A stretch of 6,283 bases of DNA, taken from Acidobacteriota bacterium. Lineage in GTDB: Bacteria; Acidobacteriota; Blastocatellia; Pyrinomonadales; Pyrinomonadaceae. Numbering within the stretch: the stretch's first letter is position 1; each line of letters opens with the position of its first letter. Shown piece by piece: positions 1 to 5,395 of this stretch. Under the pieces are notes generated by a model, which was not told where the DNA came from, did no database searches, and saw only the letters and a list, made by a program, of their open reading frames with translations. The translations under genes and the position numbers were made by a program. The stretch spans positions 1 to 6,283 of the forward strand of contig JAKOSS010000841.1 of the NCBI GenBank assembly GCA_029777145.1, read 5' to 3'.

Positions 1-476
1 AATATCGAAAGCCATTCGGCGATCTCGAATGATTCAGACCGCAACACGGACGGTGCGCGCGGATTCGCCGCGGTCGCCGACAGCCGCTCACGAAGCGCGA
101 CGAGTTCGGCGTTCAGATGCTGCAGTGCCGTCCGGTCCTTGGCCGCGGCAAACCGCTGACGCGTGCGCGAGATGTATTCGAGAGCGCCCATCCCCGTTCG
201 GAGATCCGTGATCGCCGGGATCGAGCGGATCGCCTCGACATGCGGCGCCGAGGTCATCCGTTGAACGAAGAGCGCCAGGATCTCGGCGTGGCGCAGTTCC
301 GCACCCTCGTCGGCAAGCTGCCTCGCGATCGCCATCGGAGATTCAACCGCTCCCTTGCCGAATCTCGCCTCGACCGCCGACTCGATGGCCTCGATCTCGA
401 CCGCGCCGACGCTCTCGCAGTCGAGCCTTTCCCAAACCTCGATGATCAGATCTTGCTTGGTTCTCGAAGTCCACAT
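1..476 (-). CDS. Hypothetical protein, N-terminal part (runs off window)
   Basis: An open frame on the minus strand starts at ATG 476 and stays open to the window edge, giving 158 residues without a stop. It begins MWTSRTKQDLIIEVWERLD. The composition is rich in Glu, Ala, Arg, Ile and Leu with few Gly or Pro, which suggests a mostly helical soluble protein. There is no signal peptide or membrane segment. I do not recognise a family or a catalytic motif. The start is 16 bases after the rfaE2 stop, so it is probably the third gene of the rfaE1-rfaE2 operon; the Shine-Dalgarno signal is weak (GGCAGG). That position does not prove a role in heptose metabolism. The minus frame is preferred over the overlapping plus-strand open frames because it continues the operon and has a normal protein composition, whereas those are Arg/Ser/Asp-rich shadows. 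Confidence 0.72.
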   Translation of the reverse strand, partial: MWTSRTKQDLIIEVWERLDCESVGAVEIEAIESAVEARFGKGAVESPMAIARQLADEGAELRHAEILALFVQRMTSAPHVEAIRSIPAITDLRTGMGALEYISRTRQRFAAAKDRTALQHLNAELVALRERLSATAANPRAPSVLRSESFEIAEWLSI

Positions 477-492
477 ATTCGGACCTGCCGGA

Positions 493-984
493 TCAGGCGT
501 TCTTCACCGAAAGCGTCTCGATCAGTTCCGTCGAGGAGTGATCCTTGGGATCGCCGACGATCGCGACGCGGCCGCCGTATCCGCGGACGATCTCGCGCTC
601 CGGAACCGAATCGACCGTGTAGTCGGTGCCTTTGGCATGGATGTCGGGTTTGATCGCCAACAGAAGTTCGGTGACCGTCGGTTCATCGAAGACAGTGACG
701 AGATCGACCGCTTTGAACGCGGCGACGATCTCAGCCCGCTCGTCCTCGGGCATGAACGGCCGGTTCGCGCCCTTCAGGTGTTTGACCTGCCGGTCTGAGT
801 TGATCCCGACCACGAGTACGTCGCCGAGTTCACGGGCGCCGTTCAGATAACGGACGTGCCCGACGTGAAATAGGTCGAAGCAGCCATTGGCAAGAACGAC
901 CGTCGATCCGGACCGCCGCAGTTCCTCAACGCGGTCGATCAGGTCCGGGCGTGCAAGTATCGGGGCTGAATGGAGTTTGTTCAT
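493..984 (-). CDS. rfaE2: D-glycero-beta-D-manno-heptose 1-phosphate adenylyltransferase
   Basis: This cytosolic nucleotidyltransferase converts heptose 1-phosphate and ATP to ADP-heptose and pyrophosphate, late in ADP-L-glycero-D-manno-heptose synthesis for the LPS inner core. The 163-residue protein matches the usual length of stand-alone RfaE2 (HldC) and the C-terminal half of fused HldE. Visible motifs are NGCFDLFHVGH at residues 33-43, with the HxGH nucleotide-binding signature at 40-43, then GINSD (60-64), the conserved region around NRPFMPEDER (74-83), KGTDYT (118-123) and SSTELI (150-155), which stands where the family has an STT/SST phosphate-binding motif. The ATG lies three bases after the rfaE1 stop (TGA-TCG-ATG) with no clear ribosome binding site, so translation is probably coupled to rfaE1. 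The related GlyCTase and pantetheine-phosphate adenylyltransferase families are less likely given the neighbouring RfaE1. Confidence 0.95.
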   Translation of the reverse strand: MNKLHSAPILARPDLIDRVEELRRSGSTVVLANGCFDLFHVGHVRYLNGARELGDVLVVGINSDRQVKHLKGANRPFMPEDERAEIVAAFKAVDLVTVFDEPTVTELLLAIKPDIHAKGTDYTVDSVPEREIVRGYGGRVAIVGDPKDHSSTELIETLSVKNA

Positions 985-987
985 CGA

Positions 988-1980
988 TCAGACGGTTGCC
1001 GTTTGTTCACCGGAACTGAGCGATCCGAGGAGTTCGGCGGGCGTCACCGACGCCGTTCCTTTCTTCATGACGACGATCCCGCCGGCGTGGTTGGCGAGCG
1101 TCGCACTGTCCGCAAAGCTGAGTCCGCAGGCGAGTCCGAGCGCGTAGACGGCGATCACGGTGTCGCCGGCGCCGGTGACATCGACCGGAACCTTCGATCC
1201 GATCGCTTCGAACGTCCGCGGCGACGAACCTTTTTCGGTCAGCAGCATTCCGAGATTTCCGCGCGTCACGAGCAAAGCCTTGAAACCGAGCCGTTCCCGG
1301 AGATCCGCGCAGTCCTCCGCGGTGAAATCGGCGCCGAGGATCTGCTCGACCTCGTCCTGATTCGGAGTCGCGGTCGTCGCGCCGGGGAAATCCGTCAGGT
1401 TGAAACGCGAATCGACGATCACCGGTATTCCGCGCCGATTTGCCGCCGCGATCGCGACGCGTCCGGTTTCGCGGTCGGCCGCTCCGTAGTGATAGTCGGA
1501 GACGATGATCGCGTCCGCCGTTTCGCATGCTTCCCCGACACTCCGCCGAATGGCTTCCGAAACCTCCGATTCAAGCGCCGCTGGATTCTCATAGTCGATC
1601 CGAATGACCTGCTGCCGCGCGGCGTAGTGCTGCCCGGCAAGAACGCGGACCTTGGTCGTCGTCGCCCTGTCTTCGGCGGTGACGACCCTTGAGCAATCGA
1701 CGCCTGATTCGTCGAGCCGCCGCAGCAACTCGCGCCCGCTGGTGTCGTTCCCGACGGTTCCGATCAGGATCGCGCGCGCGCCGAGAGACGCGATGTTCGT
1801 GGCCGCATTTGCGGCACCGCCGGCAAGCGTTTCGGTCTCGTCATGCCGCAGTATGAAGACCGGTGCCTCACGCGAGACGCGGCTGATCGTGCCTCGGAGA
1901 AACTGATCTGCGACGAGGTCGCCGACGACGACGACCGTCTTTTCATGGAATTTCTTCTCGACCAATTCGGCGAAGTTCAT
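988..1980 (-). CDS. rfaE1: D-glycero-beta-D-manno-heptose-7-phosphate kinase
   Basis: This is a PfkB/ribokinase-family sugar kinase that phosphorylates heptose 7-phosphate at C1 to the 1,7-bisphosphate. It is the counterpart of the N-terminal domain of E. coli HldE. With the start at ATG 1980 the protein has 330 residues, usual for stand-alone RfaE1 (HldA). Motifs seen: VVVVGD (16-21), SRVSREAPV (33-41, matching SRxSxEAPV of HldE), the glycine-rich GGAANAATN (54-62), and the PfkB signature DVTGAGDT (267-274) with the likely catalytic base Asp273. The open frame extends upstream to 2055, but that extension runs through the rho-independent terminator of the preceding gene and its residues resemble no kinase N-terminus, so 1980 is preferred. 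No Shine-Dalgarno sequence sits at normal spacing. The gene heads an operon with rfaE2 and the unknown gene that follows. Confidence 0.94.
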   Translation of the reverse strand: MNFAELVEKKFHEKTVVVVGDLVADQFLRGTISRVSREAPVFILRHDETETLAGGAANAATNIASLGARAILIGTVGNDTSGRELLRRLDESGVDCSRVVTAEDRATTTKVRVLAGQHYAARQQVIRIDYENPAALESEVSEAIRRSVGEACETADAIIVSDYHYGAADRETGRVAIAAANRRGIPVIVDSRFNLTDFPGATTATPNQDEVEQILGADFTAEDCADLRERLGFKALLVTRGNLGMLLTEKGSSPRTFEAIGSKVPVDVTGAGDTVIAVYALGLACGLSFADSATLANHAGGIVVMKKGTASVTPAELLGSLSSGEQTATV

Positions 1981-1992
1981 TGACTGAAATTT

Positions 1993-1998
1993 ACTATA
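1993..1998 (-). promoter_or_regulatory. Possible -10 element for rfaE1
   Basis: The minus strand reads TATAGT, one mismatch from TATAAT, just after the terminator of the upstream gene. Since that terminator should stop upstream transcription, a promoter is expected in this short gap. No convincing -35 hexamer is found 16-18 bases upstream. If this -10 is used, transcription would begin near 1986, only a few bases before ATG 1980, giving a leaderless or nearly leaderless mRNA. That fits the absence of a ribosome binding site, but it remains a guess from one hexamer. Confidence 0.3.
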
Positions 1999-2009
1999 TC
2001 CTCGACCGC

Positions 2010-2045
2010 AAACAAAAAGGTTGAAGACCGCATGGCCTTCAACCT
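2010..2045 (-). terminator. Rho-independent terminator of the VCBS repeat gene
   Basis: On the minus strand AGGTTGAAG (2045-2037) pairs perfectly with CTTCAACCT (2026-2018). Three further pairs inside (GCC with GGT, one of them a G-U wobble in RNA) give a continuous 12-bp stem closed by an ATGC loop. The stem is followed by TTTTTGTTT (the T run begins at 2018, within the stem end). It lies 25 bases after the stop of the VCBS repeat gene and directly before rfaE1, separating the two transcription units. Confidence 0.9.
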
Positions 2046-2070
2046 CTTCGAACAAACAAACGATCGCCGC

Positions 2071-3039
2071 TTAGTGCGTGTCGTACGCCGCAACCGGGAA
2101 GTCGCTTGCGAGTCCCCATTGCTGAACGTTCAGAACGCCGTCCGAGCTGCGCAGAATGTAGAAGCTTCCGTCGGAATCACGCCAAATGGCGAGATCCGTT
2201 TTGCCGTCGCCGTCGTAGTCGCCCTGGGCGTTGAGATCGGATCCGGTGATGCCGTAGGTCTGGGCGATAAAGCCGCCGTCAGAGCTCTTCAGGACATACC
2301 AAACGAGACCGGCCGTTGACGTCGCGCCTTCACGTACAACCGCGAAGTCGGTCTTGCCGTCACCGTCGTAGTCACCCGGAACGACGAGGTCGTTGCTGAG
2401 CCCCCACGGTTGAACCATCAGGCCGCCGTCGCTTGTCTTGAGAACGTAGAAAGTCGATTGCGAAGCCGCGTTCGCGCCCGGGCGCTGAACCGCAAAGTCG
2501 AATTTGCCGTCGCCGTCGTAATCGCCGCACGCCGTGTAATCGGTCGCGATTCCGAACTGGGCCGCTTGGAACGCATTGTCGGAACTTCTCCAGACGTACC
2601 AGATAATCGCGCCGTTCGAGCGGCGGGCAACCGCGTAGTCCGTCTTGCCGTCGCCGTCGTAGTCGCGCGCAACCGGTTCATCACCCGAAAGTCCAAATTG
2701 AAAAGCGGTGAACGTATCGTTCGAGCTGTTCAGGCGGTACCACACGCCGTCCGTGTCTCGCCACACCGAAATATCGCCCTTGCCGTCGCCGTCGTAGTCG
2801 CCCGGCGCCATGTAGTCGCTGTTGGCCAAACCGAAGGTCTGGAAAATAAATCCGCCGGCCGTTTTATTGACATACCAGACATTGTTGCTTGGGCGGAAAA
2901 CTGTAAAGTCGGCCTTTCCGTCGCCGTCAAAGTCGAGCGCCTTGCGCAGGCTCAGCTGCGCCGACGCCGACGCGACAAAAAGAACGATAACGGCAAATAG
3001 AACTCCGAACTTGCCTGAATTGGTCAAAATGCTTTTCAT
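2071..3039 (-). CDS. Secreted VCBS/FG-GAP-type calcium-binding repeat protein
   Basis: A 322-residue exported protein of unknown specific function. The ATG at 3039 is chosen because GAAGGA stands five bases upstream and the protein then opens with a classical signal peptide: MKS, a hydrophobic core at residues 11-22 and an ASA-Q cleavage site after residue 27. An open extension to 3120 would start inside the promoter. The mature protein consists almost wholly of six repeats of 45-51 residues, each opening with D-[FY]-DGDGKxD (from residues 36, 81, 126, 173, 223 and 274), followed by [AS]VxR, an aromatic WY/FY strand, a polar turn such as SSDG, and a Q-[FW]-G strand. The DxDGDGxxD loops are probable Ca2+ sites, and the repeats resemble beta-propeller blades. 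The protein ends with the opening strand of a seventh repeat (PVAAYD, 315-320), which may close the ring. No catalytic domain, anchor or sorting signal is visible. A structural or adhesive role is plausible but inferred. Confidence 0.9.
   Translation of the reverse strand: MKSILTNSGKFGVLFAVIVLFVASASAQLSLRKALDFDGDGKADFTVFRPSNNVWYVNKTAGGFIFQTFGLANSDYMAPGDYDGDGKGDISVWRDTDGVWYRLNSSNDTFTAFQFGLSGDEPVARDYDGDGKTDYAVARRSNGAIIWYVWRSSDNAFQAAQFGIATDYTACGDYDGDGKFDFAVQRPGANAASQSTFYVLKTSDGGLMVQPWGLSNDLVVPGDYDGDGKTDFAVVREGATSTAGLVWYVLKSSDGGFIAQTYGITGSDLNAQGDYDGDGKTDLAIWRDSDGSFYILRSSDGVLNVQQWGLASDFPVAAYDTH
2194..2934 (-). repeat. Six coding repeats with conserved GAC-TAC-GAC-GGC-GAC core
   Basis: Near-identical DNA encoding DYDGDGKxD occurs six times, beginning at 2934, 2799, 2664, 2523, 2373 and 2220 on the minus strand; the first copy encodes DFDGDGKAD. 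Spacing grows from 135 to 153 bases because of insertions in the strand 2 to 3 region of later copies. The motif DNA is far more conserved than the stretches between, which suggests internal duplication, with later gene conversion or strong constraint on the Ca2+ loop. Confidence 0.9.
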
Positions 3040-3044
3040 GTTTT

Positions 3045-3050
3045 TCCTTC
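3045..3050 (-). promoter_or_regulatory. Ribosome binding site of the VCBS repeat gene
   Basis: GAAGGA on the minus strand ends five bases before ATG 3039. It decides the start codon in favour of 3039 over the upstream in-frame codon at 3120. Confidence 0.8.
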
Positions 3051-3111
3051 GTTTGTTGTTTCCAGCAGCGGTTTCGGCAAGCTTGATCGCCGACTCCCGC
3101 GAGAATGTCAA

Positions 3112-3140
3112 ATAATACAATGTTGCCTCAAAGGTTGCAA
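3112..3140 (-). promoter_or_regulatory. Sigma-70-like promoter of the VCBS repeat gene
   Basis: The minus strand has TTGCAA (3140-3135, four of six matches to TTGACA), a 17-base spacer, then TATTAT (3117-3112, five of six matches to TATAAT). Initiation would be near 3105, giving a leader of about 65 bases that carries the GAAGGA site. The promoter sits in the 196-base gap after the protease gene, in which I see no clear rho-independent terminator for the protease. Confidence 0.6.
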
Positions 3141-3142
3141 CA
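3121..3142. promoter_or_regulatory. Inverted repeat overlapping the promoter, possible operator
   Basis: TGTTGC and GCAACA form a perfect 6-bp inverted repeat with a 10-base spacer. It covers the -35 hexamer and most of the spacer of the promoter above. Such placement is typical of a repressor operator, but no regulator gene is in the window and the dyad is short, so function is inferred. Confidence 0.35.
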
Positions 3143-3235
3143 ATCTCCTGCCTGTTGCGTTGGTTAGGGATCGATTCAGCGTTTTAGACGCCAATACTAC
3201 AAATAAAGTTGGAAATCCCCTCAAATTTTCAAAAT

Positions 3236-4780
3236 CTAATTACGTCCCTGATGGATCGTCAATGTTTGTCCGCCCACGGTGATCGTTCCGGTCCGCGAGA
3301 GCGTCGGCGATGTCGCGACCCGAAACGTCACGCTTCCGTTCGAACTCTGAATCGACGGACTCGAAACAAAGATCCATCGCGCGTTGCTTTTGATCGAATA
3401 ATCGCAGTTCTGCGGCGCCGTGATGTTGACCGTAAACATGCCGCCCTTCAGCCTGACGTCGAGATCGCTCTGCGCAAGATTGAAGGTGCAAACGGTCTGA
3501 TTGTTTAGGGCGTTTGCGACATTCAGGCGCCCGCCCGATTTCACGAGCGACGTCCACGCGGCCAGCGGGTCCGACGAGTTCATCAGCGTCGCCTTCAGCG
3601 AGGCGGCCGATAGATTCGGGTTGTACGCCGAAAGCAGCGCGGCGGCACCGGCGACGTGCGGCGTCGCCATCGACGTTCCCGAAAGCGTCGCATAACTCGC
3701 GTTGCTGCTGTTGTAGGTGCTCACGATGCTCGAACCCGGCGCGGCAACGTCGACGCTGGTCGTTCCCCAGTTCGAAAAACTCGATCTCGCATCACTCGAC
3801 GTTGATGAGGCAACCGTCAGGATCGTCGGCAGATCGTAACTCCCCGGATAATGCGGTGCTCCGGTATCGATGTTACGGCCATTGTTGCCCGCGGCGAAGA
3901 CGTTGAGGACACCGGCGTTGCCGAGTTCTTCGAGCGCGTCGCGCGTCGCCTGATCGTAACCGCAGGCCTCCGGGCAGTCGCCGTACGAGTTGTTCGTGAC
4001 GCGAATGTTGACGCCGCGCTGCTTCATGATCTTGACGTAATTGTATGCGTTGACCAGCATCGCCGAGGTCGAATCTGTACCGCCCGCGCTGTAGATCTTG
4101 ATCGCCATGATCTTGACCGTCCAATTGACGCCGACGACTCCCAGCGCATTGTTCCCGACCGCTCCGATCGTGCCTGCCGTGTGCGTTCCGTGGCCGTTCT
4201 CGTCGAGCGGGTCCGGGTCGTTGTAGCGGAAATCGAAGCCGTAATAGTCGTCGATGTACCCGTTCAGATCGTCGTCGATGCCGTTGTTCGGGATCTCGCC
4301 AGAGTTTGTCCAGGCGTTTGCCGCAATGTCTTCATGCGTATATCGCAAACCGGTGTCGATGTCGGCGACGACGACCGTCGAGCTTCCGGTCGTCAGGTCC
4401 CAGGCGGTCGGAGCCGAGATCTTCGTCAGTCCGTACAAGTTTGCAGGAAACTGCGGATCGTTCGGAGTGGCGTCGAGCCGATAATAAAAATTCGGCTGAA
4501 CGGCATCGATCTCACCGGTTTCGCGAAACATCTTGAGTGCCTCTTCCACGCTGATCCCGTCCGGAATTCTTACCCGGACCCAACCCGAGTCGCCAAGCGT
4601 CTCGAGCAACGAGGCGCCGACTTTTGCAGCGAGCGGAACGGCGATGCGTTCCGCATTGCCCTTCGAAGGCTTGACAAGAACTTCGTCGGGAACCCAAACC
4701 GACTGCGACTTTTGCGCCGTCGCCATGATCACAGTGCCGAGAACGATCGCAAACAGACAAATCAAGCGTGTTTTGAGCAT
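3236..4780 (-). CDS. Secreted S8 (subtilisin-family) serine protease with BACON-like C-terminus
   Basis: A predicted extracellular endopeptidase of 514 residues from ATG 4780. Residues 1-22 form a signal peptide (MLKTRL, hydrophobic core, ATA-Q cleavage). Residues 30-115 resemble the S8 propeptide of the fervidolysin type, with PDEVLVKP and a closing VQPNFYY. The catalytic domain spans about 120-425: Asp142 in DIDTG, His197 in NGHGTH, oxyanion Asn299 in AAGNN, and Ser370 in GTSMATPHVAG, so the triad is complete. An Asp/Asn-rich insert (NNGIDDDLNGYIDD, 165-178) is likely a Ca2+ site. Cys269 and Cys273 could form a disulfide. Residues 431-514 form a beta-rich tail with paired cysteines (431, 459), an ARWIF strand and a final TGTITVGGQTLTIHQ, typical of BACON/all-beta domains thought to bind carbohydrate or mucin. 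The frame stays open to a TTG at 4816, but that codon overlaps a TATAAT box and precedes a second, better start, so 4780 is preferred. No good ribosome binding site is present. Confidence 0.94.
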   Translation of the reverse strand: MLKTRLICLFAIVLGTVIMATAQKSQSVWVPDEVLVKPSKGNAERIAVPLAAKVGASLLETLGDSGWVRVRIPDGISVEEALKMFRETGEIDAVQPNFYYRLDATPNDPQFPANLYGLTKISAPTAWDLTTGSSTVVVADIDTGLRYTHEDIAANAWTNSGEIPNNGIDDDLNGYIDDYYGFDFRYNDPDPLDENGHGTHTAGTIGAVGNNALGVVGVNWTVKIMAIKIYSAGGTDSTSAMLVNAYNYVKIMKQRGVNIRVTNNSYGDCPEACGYDQATRDALEELGNAGVLNVFAAGNNGRNIDTGAPHYPGSYDLPTILTVASSTSSDARSSFSNWGTTSVDVAAPGSSIVSTYNSSNASYATLSGTSMATPHVAGAAALLSAYNPNLSAASLKATLMNSSDPLAAWTSLVKSGGRLNVANALNNQTVCTFNLAQSDLDVRLKGGMFTVNITAPQNCDYSIKSNARWIFVSSPSIQSSNGSVTFRVATSPTLSRTGTITVGGQTLTIHQGRN

Positions 4781-4815
4781 ATTAATCAGCGGAAAAGGGA
4801 CTAAATCAGACGCCA

Positions 4816-4821
4816 ATTATA
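4816..4821 (-). promoter_or_regulatory. Probable -10 element of the protease gene
   Basis: The minus strand has a perfect TATAAT. Transcription would begin near 4809, leaving about 28 bases before ATG 4780. The -35 position 17 bases upstream reads TTTCAT, a poor match, so an activator or another sigma specificity may be involved. The box overlaps the in-frame TTG at 4816, which argues against that codon as the start. Confidence 0.5.
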
Positions 4822-4865
4822 GCCGTGCGGGGGACAAAATGAAAAGGGGAGTTTTGAAAGGTGAA

Positions 4866-4942
4866 TGGGGCGGCTAGTGGGATTCGAACCCACGACATCT
4901 TGAACCACAATCAAGCGCTCTAACCGCTGAACTATAGCCGCC
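4866..4942 (-). tRNA. tRNA-His (anticodon GUG)
   Basis: All arms fold: acceptor GCGGCTA/TAGCCGC, D stem GTTC/GAGC, anticodon stem CTTGA/TCAAG with loop TTGTGGT (anticodon GTG), variable ATGTC, and T stem GTGGG/CCCAC with loop TTCGAAT. G at 4942 is the extra G(-1) typical of tRNA-His, opposite discriminator C73 at 4869. The 3' CCA is encoded (4868-4866). It follows the tRNA-Arg gene by 107 bases on the same strand. Confidence 0.98.
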
Positions 4943-4949
4943 ACAAGAC

Positions 4950-4984
4950 GAATTCGGATTCCGGATTTCGGAATTCGGATTTTC
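4950..4984. repeat. Heptanucleotide array A in the tRNA spacer
   Basis: Five consecutive 7-base units on the plus strand: GAATTCG, GATTCCG, GATTTCG, GAATTCG, GATTTTC, with no phase slip. Because the unit is partly self-complementary, CGGATTCCG (4955-4963) can pair with CGGAATTCG (4969-4977) to form a 9-bp hairpin with one G-U pair and a five-base loop. No T run follows on the minus strand, so it does not look like a terminator. Confidence 0.7.
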
Positions 4985-5013
4985 CAAAAAACTGAACCGT
5001 ATTTTACAACGCC

Positions 5014-5048
5014 AATTCCAAAATCCGCAATCGCAACTCCAAAATGAT
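5014..5048. repeat. Heptanucleotide array B in the tRNA spacer
   Basis: Plus-strand units AATTCCA, AAATCCG, CAATCGC, AACTCCA, AAATGAT repeat in a 7-base phase with a core near AAWTCCR. The array ends two bases from the tRNA-Arg CCA end. It is more decayed than array A. Confidence 0.5.
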
Positions 5049-5049
5049 T

Positions 5050-5357
5050 TGGCGCCCCCGGCACGACTCGAACGTGCGACCCACAGCTTAGCTTACTACT
5101 CCGGATTTCCCCGGCCGCCGACTGCTGGCGTTGTAGTCTGGACTATATCTTAGGCATTTCAGCCTGGATGCGTATAGTCTCTACGGATCCCCTTTGAGGC
5201 TGCGTAAGACGCCGTCCAACGGGTTTCCTCGGTGTTGTCATAGGCAAAAAGCCCTTAGAGATCCACCGATACAGCACCCTCCACTGTCTGAATTACTTAT
5301 TCTCCAGACAGGCTCCTATTTGAAGGCTGTTGCTCTATCCGACTGAGCTACGGGAGC
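5050..5357 (-). tRNA. tRNA-Arg (anticodon UCU), split by a group I intron
   Basis: Exon 1 is 5357-5323 (35 nt) and exon 2 is 5091-5050 (42 nt including encoded CCA). Joined, they give a normal 77-nt tRNA: acceptor GCTCCCG/CGGGGGC with one G-U pair, D stem GCTC/GAGC, anticodon stem ACAGC/GCTGT with loop CTTCTAA, variable GGGTC, T stem GCACG/CGTGC with loop TTCGAGT, discriminator G, then CCA. The anticodon TCT reads AGA and AGG. The intron lies between positions 34 and 35, so the tRNA cannot function without splicing. The gene starts 38 bases after the cmk stop with no terminator between, so it may share a transcript with cmk. Standard tRNA scans may miss it or report two fragments. Confidence 0.95.
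5092..5322 (-). ncRNA. Group I self-splicing intron in tRNA-Arg
   Basis: This 231-nt intron shows the group I core. The R element GTAGAGACTATACG (5184-5171) and S element AAGATATAGTCC (5151-5140) pair as P7 (GACUA 5179-5175 with UAGUC 5145-5141). P8 is AGGC (5165-5162) with GCCT (5155-5152) and a six-base loop. P3 is GGGTGC (5279-5274) with GCATCC (5171-5166). P2 is CTGTCTG (5311-5305) with CAGACAG (5290-5284). In P1 the exon end CUU and intron base C pair with GGAG (5316-5313), placing the required U-G wobble at the 5' splice site. The intron ends in G (5092), as expected for omega-G. Intron UAG (5318-5316) can pair with exon 2 CUA as P10. R and S closely resemble those of the small tRNA introns, such as the Azoarcus tRNA-Ile intron, so subgroup IC3 is likely but inferred. 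No open frame for a homing endonuclease fits inside. Confidence 0.93.
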
Positions 5358-5395
5358 GAAACCAACGCTAATGGTAGAAACTGGGGACTAATTAG

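Noticed and set aside
117..798. Long plus-strand open frames over the unknown gene and rfaE2
   Set aside because: They are Arg/Asp/Ser-rich shadows of the minus-strand genes, overlap each other, lack ribosome binding sites, and contradict the clear RfaE2 motifs on the other strand.
2410..3000. Plus-strand frame with repeated AVAVVVA segments
   Set aside because: The apparent repeats are the antisense of the DYDGDG codons and not an independent repeat protein.
3104..3109. Perfect TTGACA hexamer upstream of the VCBS gene (minus strand) as a -35
   Set aside because: No acceptable -10 lies 16-18 bases downstream, whereas the TTGCAA/TATTAT pair has ideal 17-base spacing.
3851..4804. 317-codon plus-strand open frame opposite the S8 protease
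   Set aside because: Its composition (runs of Val, Arg, Asp) is the complement of a high-GC coding strand. The protease on the minus strand has a complete triad, so this frame is a shadow.
4950..4984. CRISPR or rho-independent terminator between the tRNAs
   Set aside because: Units are only 7 bases with no spacers, and the hairpin is not followed by a T run on the transcribed strand.
4801..5064. 87-codon minus-strand frame across both tRNA regions
   Set aside because: It overlaps the complete tRNA-His gene and the tRNA-Arg 3' exon. VVGSNPTSRP is the familiar false peptide read from a tRNA T arm.
5092..5322. Riboswitch or T-box in the gap between cmk and the tRNAs
   Set aside because: The R/S pairing, flanking tRNA halves and splice-site U-G and terminal G explain the structure as a group I intron.
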